Of a DNA stretch of 10,211 nucleotides, positions 5,916 through 10,211 are shown one piece after another. Position 1 is the stretch's first letter; each line of letters opens with the position of its first letter. Made by a program: the position numbers and the translations under genes. Location: the NCBI GenBank assembly GCA_008501785.1, contig QQUD01000976.1:1-10211 (forward strand), in the 5' to 3' direction. The stretch comes from Chloroflexota bacterium. GTDB lineage: Bacteria > Chloroflexota > Anaerolineae > Promineifilales > Promineifilaceae. The notes beneath the pieces were generated by a model that saw only the letters and a list, made by a program, of their open reading frames with translations, did no database searches and had not been told where the DNA came from.

Positions 5916-8900
5916 ATGCCAGATGAAACTATTTATTTACGTGCGTTAGGCGTTTTGCGTAATCAGCTATCAGAAATCGATACCTGGGAACAGTTGCTCG
6001 TGCAAATCGAACAATTGGTTCAGGCAAGTGCTTCAGTTGCTGCGATTGAAGTGATTGATGAAAAAAGTGCAAGTGCATTTGAGAATTCTGATGGAAATGT
6101 TCACGCTTTAATTCCCGGTACTTCCTATTTGTTAAAGTTGTCAGTTTCAAATCAATCCCCAGATTCTAACGATCTACTGTACGCAGAATTGATTGCTACA
6201 TTAATCAGTCAGGCCCCATTTTTTCAGGCTAATTTGACATCTTCTAAAGATTTGGCAGCTTCCAATAAAGCTAGACGGCATTCTTCTCAATTAGAAACGA
6301 TTTACCGTGTCACCGAGTCTGTCAGGGTTTTGAAGCCACTTGAGCCAACTTTGGTTGAGATTCATAAGCAGCTACTGGCGGTTTTTTCACCGCCAACGTG
6401 CTATATTGCGTTATGCGACTTTGAGACGCAGATGATTTCGTTCCCTTGTGTCTGGGATAATCATTCGGCTATTACTAAAAACCCGGTCTCTATGAATGAC
6501 AAGCATAGTTTGGCTGCTTGGATTGTCGAGAACAATATTCCTTATGCGACAGATGATTGGCATCTGGAAGATGGGCCTGTAGCCGGGATTAAAGGGTCAG
6601 GGGATCCCCGATCTATTATTTGTGTGCCAATGCGGGTGGGAAATGAAGTGCTTGGGTTGATTTCGTTACAAGATAGCGAGCCAAATGCGTTTGATGCATC
6701 GGATTTTCAGACGTTAACGGCCGTTTCTGCCCACGTCGCTGTCGTTGTAAAAAATGCAAGTTTGTATTCAAATGCACGCGACCTTGTGGATAAAGGGTCT
6801 CGTGACTATCAAATGGCAGTCGCGCTGCGTCAAGCTATTGCCTCCATTAGCACCTCATTGGAACAAGGTGAAGTGCTAACACGTTTGCTTGGTGCGCTGG
6901 GTCGAGTCATCCATTACAACAACGCATATGCGTTTACTTTAGAGGATGGCAAATTAAAACACCGTGCGCAACGCCGTTATCAAAACCCGCCGATTATGAT
7001 GGATGATCATCTTTTTGAGCAAATTTGGCAAAACAACAAATTAATCCAAGAAGTCACTAAAACAAAAGAATCTGTTTGTCTGCGTGATGCACAAAAAGAC
7101 ACGCGCCTGTCAAAACAAGTGACGGACTTAATAAATACCTGGTTAGGGGTCCCTATTCTGGCGGGTGAAAAATTGTTGGGCGTTTTGATGGTAGATAGCG
7201 ATAAAAAGAACGCCTTTGATTCCCATGAAGAATGGCTGGTCTCCAGTTTGGCCGCTCACGCAGGTGTTGCTTACCAAAATGCCCGCTTGTACGAACAAAC
7301 TCAACAGCAACTATCCGAGTTGGGCACCTTATATCAAGCCAGCGCCACCATGACAGCAAATTTAGAGCAAGATTCTGTACTGCAAACCGTTGTGTCAGAA
7401 ATGGTGCGTGCTTTAGAAGTAGACAGCTGCACTATTTTTGTCTGGGATGAAACCAATCGGAAGCTTGTTCCCTCGGCACATAAACACCAGGTGACGCACG
7501 GAACAAATGAGACGAATGGGTCGGCTGATATCGGCTTAAATACAGTTGAAAGATTGGAAGAGAATCCAGTTATTCGCCGACTGTTTGCCCAAAAAGAAAT
7601 AGAGAGCCTGCGTTCAGATGAATCAGTTGATCCAAACGAGACAGCGCTCATGTTAGCGAGTGGATTAGATACCCTTATGTTGGTGCCATTGCGGCGGCGA
7701 AAACAGGTAATGGGTTTATTGGCATTAGGCCAGGTTTCACAGTCCCGTCAATTTAGCGAGGCCAGTTTGCGTTTGGCTAAAAACCTGGCAGGACAAGCAG
7801 CGGTAGCGATTGAACATGCCCGCCTTTTTTCCAAGGCACAACGTCGTGTTGATGAATTGTCAGAATTTAACGACATTGTGTTACAGCTTAACACACCGCT
7901 AAAGTTAAACGACGTTTTGGATGCAATTACAGAATCTGCTTTGAAACTTATTGAAGCAACAAATTTACATATATTTCTTTATGATCCCAAAACAGATGAA
8001 TTTACGAAAGGATCGGCACTGTGGCGAAACGGCCGTCGTACAGCTGCTGTTGCTAAACCTCGAACTGATGGCAAAGGGTTGACTGTTGCCGTTGTGAAAA
8101 AAGGCGAGCCTATTGTTATCAATAACGCAGGGGAGCACCCCTTCTTTCAATCTGAGAAGTCACAAAAGTGGGGAATTTGTGCCATTGCTGGTTTTCCATT
8201 GAAATACGGCGATGAGGTATTTGGTGCTTTTACCGCAACCTATTTGCACCCCCATACGTTTAGTCAAGATGAATTGTTGCTGCTTAATTTATTAGCTAAA
8301 CAGGCTGCTGTTGCTGTACGCAATGCGGCCCTCTTTGCTGATTCACAGCGTGGCCTGCGCGATATGTCTGCCTTGGTAGATATGGCAAAACAAGTTACCG
8401 GAAATTTGAAGCTGCAATCCGTTTTAGAAACAACCGTTCAGCTATTAAGAAGTTTGTTGAATGCTCGTGCGAGTACCATTACAATGCTTTCAGAAGACAA
8501 ACAAGAGCTAATTGTGAAAGCTGCTGACGGTGTAAACCCTGAATTCTTGAATGCGCGCATGAAGGTTGAAGACAGTATTTCTGGTCGGGTGGTGCAGAAT
8601 TCTCAACTTGTTTATACCCGTGACGCGCACAGCGATCCTAATTTTATTTTCTTCGACGAAGTAGTTCGAAGTTTGCTTGTCGTACCACTTGTCATTCGAA
8701 ATGAGGCTATTGGAACAATATCTGTTGACAGTGAACAACCAAACACGTTTAGTGAATCAGACATTCAGTTAATGACGATTGCAGCATCTCAAGTTAGTGT
8801 TGCTATTGCCAATGCTAATTTGTTTGAAGAATTGGAAGCACGGGCGACAGAATTAAAAGCTGCATATGATGAATTGAGGGAGAGTGATCGATTAAAAGAT

Positions 8901-9602
8901 GAATTAGTTCAAAATGTTTCTCATGAGTTACGGACGCCACTAACTTTTGTAAAAGGGTATTCAGATTTGCTCATGGATGGTGAGATGGGATTGTTGACTC
9001 CTCCTCAGCAAGATGCACTCACGATAATTGCTGACAAGACCAATGAAATTACGCGAATTATAGATGATATTATCACTTTACAACGTATTGATGCTGGGAA
9101 CCTCAATTTAAAACCCGAATCTATGTTGGAAATGCTGCAAACAACAGTGGCAAACCATCAATTAGTTGCTGATCAAAAAGGTCTTACCATTAATGTTATG
9201 CTGTCCTCAGAAAAAGGGATGGTTAATATCGATAAACAGCGGATTACTCAGGTACTTGATAATTTGATTGGCAATGCCATGAAATTTAGTCCAGATGGTG
9301 GGTCTATCAAAGTTTCAATGACAGTAGAACAGAACAAAGTATTGGTTATTGTGGCTGATGAAGGTATTGGGATTTCACCTGAGCAACATGAACGTATTTT
9401 TGAAAGATTTTATCAAATTGATGGCTCTGCGCGTCGCCGATTTGGTGGAACAGGTATTGGCTTAGCAATTGTGAAGCGCATCATTGATGCACATCATGGC
9501 AAGATTTGGGTTCAAAGTGAATTGAATCGAGGTAGTGCTTTTTACTTCATGCTTCCGCTAGCCAATAGCCAAGTTGCTAAAACCATTCCAGAACTTAATT
9601 AG
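5916..9602 (+). CDS. Cytoplasmic five-GAF sensor histidine kinase
   Basis: This 1228-residue protein should autophosphorylate on histidine and pass the phosphate to an unidentified response regulator. Five GAF domains lie at about 123-288, 298-458, 463-638, 643-808 and 813-970. Each ends in a similar helix (for example AGQAAVAIEHARLF) leading to the next domain. The first roughly 105 residues look like a degenerate GAF-like or linker region. A charged helix (about 970-1000) leads to HisKA with NVSHELRTP and phospho-acceptor His1003. The ATPase follows: N box DNLIGNAMKF (1115-1124), G1 DEGIGIS (1148-1154), F box IFERFYQID (1161-1169) and G2 GGTGIGLAI (1177-1185). There is no signal peptide, no membrane segment and no receiver domain. 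I see no Cys-His bilin-attachment motif, so a phytochrome-like light sensor is not indicated and the ligand is unknown. The ATG at 5916 is preferred; an in-frame TTG at 5910 would add two residues. Neither start has a clear ribosome-binding site. Confidence 0.96.
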   Translation: MPDETIYLRALGVLRNQLSEIDTWEQLLVQIEQLVQASASVAAIEVIDEKSASAFENSDGNVHALIPGTSYLLKLSVSNQSPDSNDLLYAELIATLISQAPFFQANLTSSKDLAASNKARRHSSQLETIYRVTESVRVLKPLEPTLVEIHKQLLAVFSPPTCYIALCDFETQMISFPCVWDNHSAITKNPVSMNDKHSLAAWIVENNIPYATDDWHLEDGPVAGIKGSGDPRSIICVPMRVGNEVLGLISLQDSEPNAFDASDFQTLTAVSAHVAVVVKNASLYSNARDLVDKGSRDYQMAVALRQAIASISTSLEQGEVLTRLLGALGRVIHYNNAYAFTLEDGKLKHRAQRRYQNPPIMMDDHLFEQIWQNNKLIQEVTKTKESVCLRDAQKDTRLSKQVTDLINTWLGVPILAGEKLLGVLMVDSDKKNAFDSHEEWLVSSLAAHAGVAYQNARLYEQTQQQLSELGTLYQASATMTANLEQDSVLQTVVSEMVRALEVDSCTIFVWDETNRKLVPSAHKHQVTHGTNETNGSADIGLNTVERLEENPVIRRLFAQKEIESLRSDESVDPNETALMLASGLDTLMLVPLRRRKQVMGLLALGQVSQSRQFSEASLRLAKNLAGQAAVAIEHARLFSKAQRRVDELSEFNDIVLQLNTPLKLNDVLDAITESALKLIEATNLHIFLYDPKTDEFTKGSALWRNGRRTAAVAKPRTDGKGLTVAVVKKGEPIVINNAGEHPFFQSEKSQKWGICAIAGFPLKYGDEVFGAFTATYLHPHTFSQDELLLLNLLAKQAAVAVRNAALFADSQRGLRDMSALVDMAKQVTGNLKLQSVLETTVQLLRSLLNARASTITMLSEDKQELIVKAADGVNPEFLNARMKVEDSISGRVVQNSQLVYTRDAHSDPNFIFFDEVVRSLLVVPLVIRNEAIGTISVDSEQPNTFSESDIQLMTIAASQVSVAIANANLFEELEARATELKAAYDELRESDRLKDELVQNVSHELRTPLTFVKGYSDLLMDGEMGLLTPPQQDALTIIADKTNEITRIIDDIITLQRIDAGNLNLKPESMLEMLQTTVANHQLVADQKGLTINVMLSSEKGMVNIDKQRITQVLDNLIGNAMKFSPDGGSIKVSMTVEQNKVLVIVADEGIGISPEQHERIFERFYQIDGSARRRFGGTGIGLAIVKRIIDAHHGKIWVQSELNRGSAFYFMLPLANSQVAKTIPELN
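6716..6725. repeat. AACGGCCGTT palindrome copy 5
   Basis: An exact copy in the histidine kinase, in the closing helix of the first complete GAF domain, encoding L-T-A-V. Confidence 0.75.
8028..8037. repeat. AACGGCCGTT-like site, one mismatch
   Basis: AACGGCCGTC in the histidine kinase keeps the 8-bp palindromic core ACGGCCGT (8029-8036). It encodes N-G-R-R, a different reading phase from copy 5. Confidence 0.55.
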
Positions 9603-9645
9603 TTGTATTCGGGAAAAATATTGTTTGTTTCAACCTCCTCTTTAA

Positions 9646-9665
9646 CGCCTGCCATTTTGAAGGCG
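9646..9665 (+). promoter_or_regulatory. Small hairpin covering the adenosine deaminase ribosome-binding site
   Basis: CGCCT (9646-9650) can pair with AGGCG (9661-9665), leaving a 10-nt loop. The right arm overlaps GAAGG (9659-9663), the only Shine-Dalgarno-like sequence before the ATG at 9666, which itself is unusually close (2 nt). The hairpin could reduce initiation, but a 5-bp stem may be chance. Confidence 0.25.
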
Positions 9666-10211
9666 ATGCCGAAAATAGATTTGCATCGCCACCTAGAAGG
9701 TTCTTTGCGCTTGGAAACGTTATTCGAAATCGCACAGAGATTTGAACTAGATGTGCCTGCTGCCGATTTAGAAACGCTTCGCCCTCAGGTGCAAATTACG
9801 GATGATCCCCCCAATCATGATGCATTCTTGAGTAAATTTCATGTTTTGCGTCATTTTTATCGAACGCCAGAATTGGTGAGTAGACTGGTTTATGAAGTCG
9901 TGGCGGATGCTGCACTTGATAATGTGCATTATTTAGAACTACGGTTTAGCCCGCAGGCGCTGTCCCGTGTTCAAGGTTTTGCACTTGAAGATGTCACAGC
10001 TTGGGTAATTGATGCTGTAAACAAAGCCAGTGGAGATTTTAATATTGTTGTTGGATTGATTGTGACGCTCGTGCGGCATGATCCAATAGAGCAAGCTTAT
10101 AAAGTTGCAAAAGTCGCAATGGATAATAAGAGTAAGGGGATTGTAGGATTGGATTTAGCAGGTGACGAAGTTCGTTACCCACCAGAACCCTTTATTCCAT
10201 TATTCAAAGAA
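9666..10211 (+). CDS. add: Adenosine deaminase family enzyme, N-terminal part (runs off the window)
   Basis: The first 182 codons of a purine-deaminase amidohydrolase are present. Adenosine deaminases hydrolyse adenosine or deoxyadenosine to inosine or deoxyinosine plus ammonia, in the cytoplasm, for purine salvage. The zinc-binding HRH (7-9) sits in the family opening DLHRHLEGSLR, ELRFSP is at 91-96 and GLDLAGDE at 161-168. The later catalytic HAGE and Asp-Asp motifs would lie beyond the window end, so the active site cannot be checked in full. The ATG is chosen because MPKIDLHRHLEG matches typical starts. In-frame TTG codons at 9657, 9621 and 9603 are alternatives. The gene begins 63 bp after the kinase with no terminator, so co-transcription is likely. 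Related aminodeoxyfutalosine or adenine deaminases share these motifs, so the exact substrate is less certain than the family. Confidence 0.88.
   Translation, partial: MPKIDLHRHLEGSLRLETLFEIAQRFELDVPAADLETLRPQVQITDDPPNHDAFLSKFHVLRHFYRTPELVSRLVYEVVADAALDNVHYLELRFSPQALSRVQGFALEDVTAWVIDAVNKASGDFNIVVGLIVTLVRHDPIEQAYKVAKVAMDNKSKGIVGLDLAGDEVRYPPEPFIPLFKE

Noticed and set aside
6038..8830. Phytochrome or cyanobacteriochrome photoreceptor based on the multiple GAF domains
   Set aside because: No Cys-His chromophore-attachment motif or PHY-like domain is visible in any of the five GAF domains.
9633..9641. ACCTCCTCT resembling the 3' end of 16S rRNA, or a reverse-strand Shine-Dalgarno site
   Set aside because: No 16S sequence surrounds it and no start codon at suitable distance opens a reverse-strand gene.

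Overview
The window looks like a piece of a Chloroflexota (Chloroflexi) chromosome, probably Anaerolineae-like. This is an inference from protein style: a secreted protein of tandem bacterial SH3 domains with a Pro/Thr/Ala linker, a very long SecA with several insertions that keeps its zinc-binding tail, and a large soluble multi-GAF histidine kinase. Base composition is moderate (mid-40s % GC by eye). The standard genetic code fits the three plus-strand genes. No RNA genes, insertion sequences, CRISPR arrays or phage genes were seen.

Layout: (1) 8-1378, minus strand: exported five-repeat SH3b protein. An in-frame TGA at 125-127 interrupts the fifth domain, and the rest of that domain is still readable in the same frame to a TAA at 8-10. 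(2) 1379-1703: divergent intergenic region with a well-formed Shine-Dalgarno site and promoter for the SH3 gene, and weaker promoter candidates for secA. (3) 1704-5681, plus: secA, 1325 codons, complete, followed by a strong hairpin terminator at 5695-5733. (4) 5734-5915: spacer with two promoter candidates. (5) 5916-9602, plus: cytoplasmic histidine kinase with five GAF domains and a complete HisKA/HATPase core. (6) 9666-10211, plus: N-terminal 182 codons of an adenosine deaminase-like enzyme, cut by the window end. No terminator separates it from the kinase, so the two may be co-transcribed.

How the genes relate: SecA is the housekeeping Sec-pathway motor and would export the SH3 protein, which has a Sec-type signal peptide. 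That link is generic and not evidence of a dedicated pathway. The kinase has no response regulator in the window and its partner is unknown. Its adjacency to a purine deaminase is positional only.

The most unusual signal is at DNA level. The 10-bp palindrome AACGGCCGTT occurs exactly five times, with two more sites one base off, across three unrelated genes and in different codon frames. This resembles the highly iterated palindromes (HIP1) of cyanobacteria. I did not find a multi-gene defence or secretion system that looks new.
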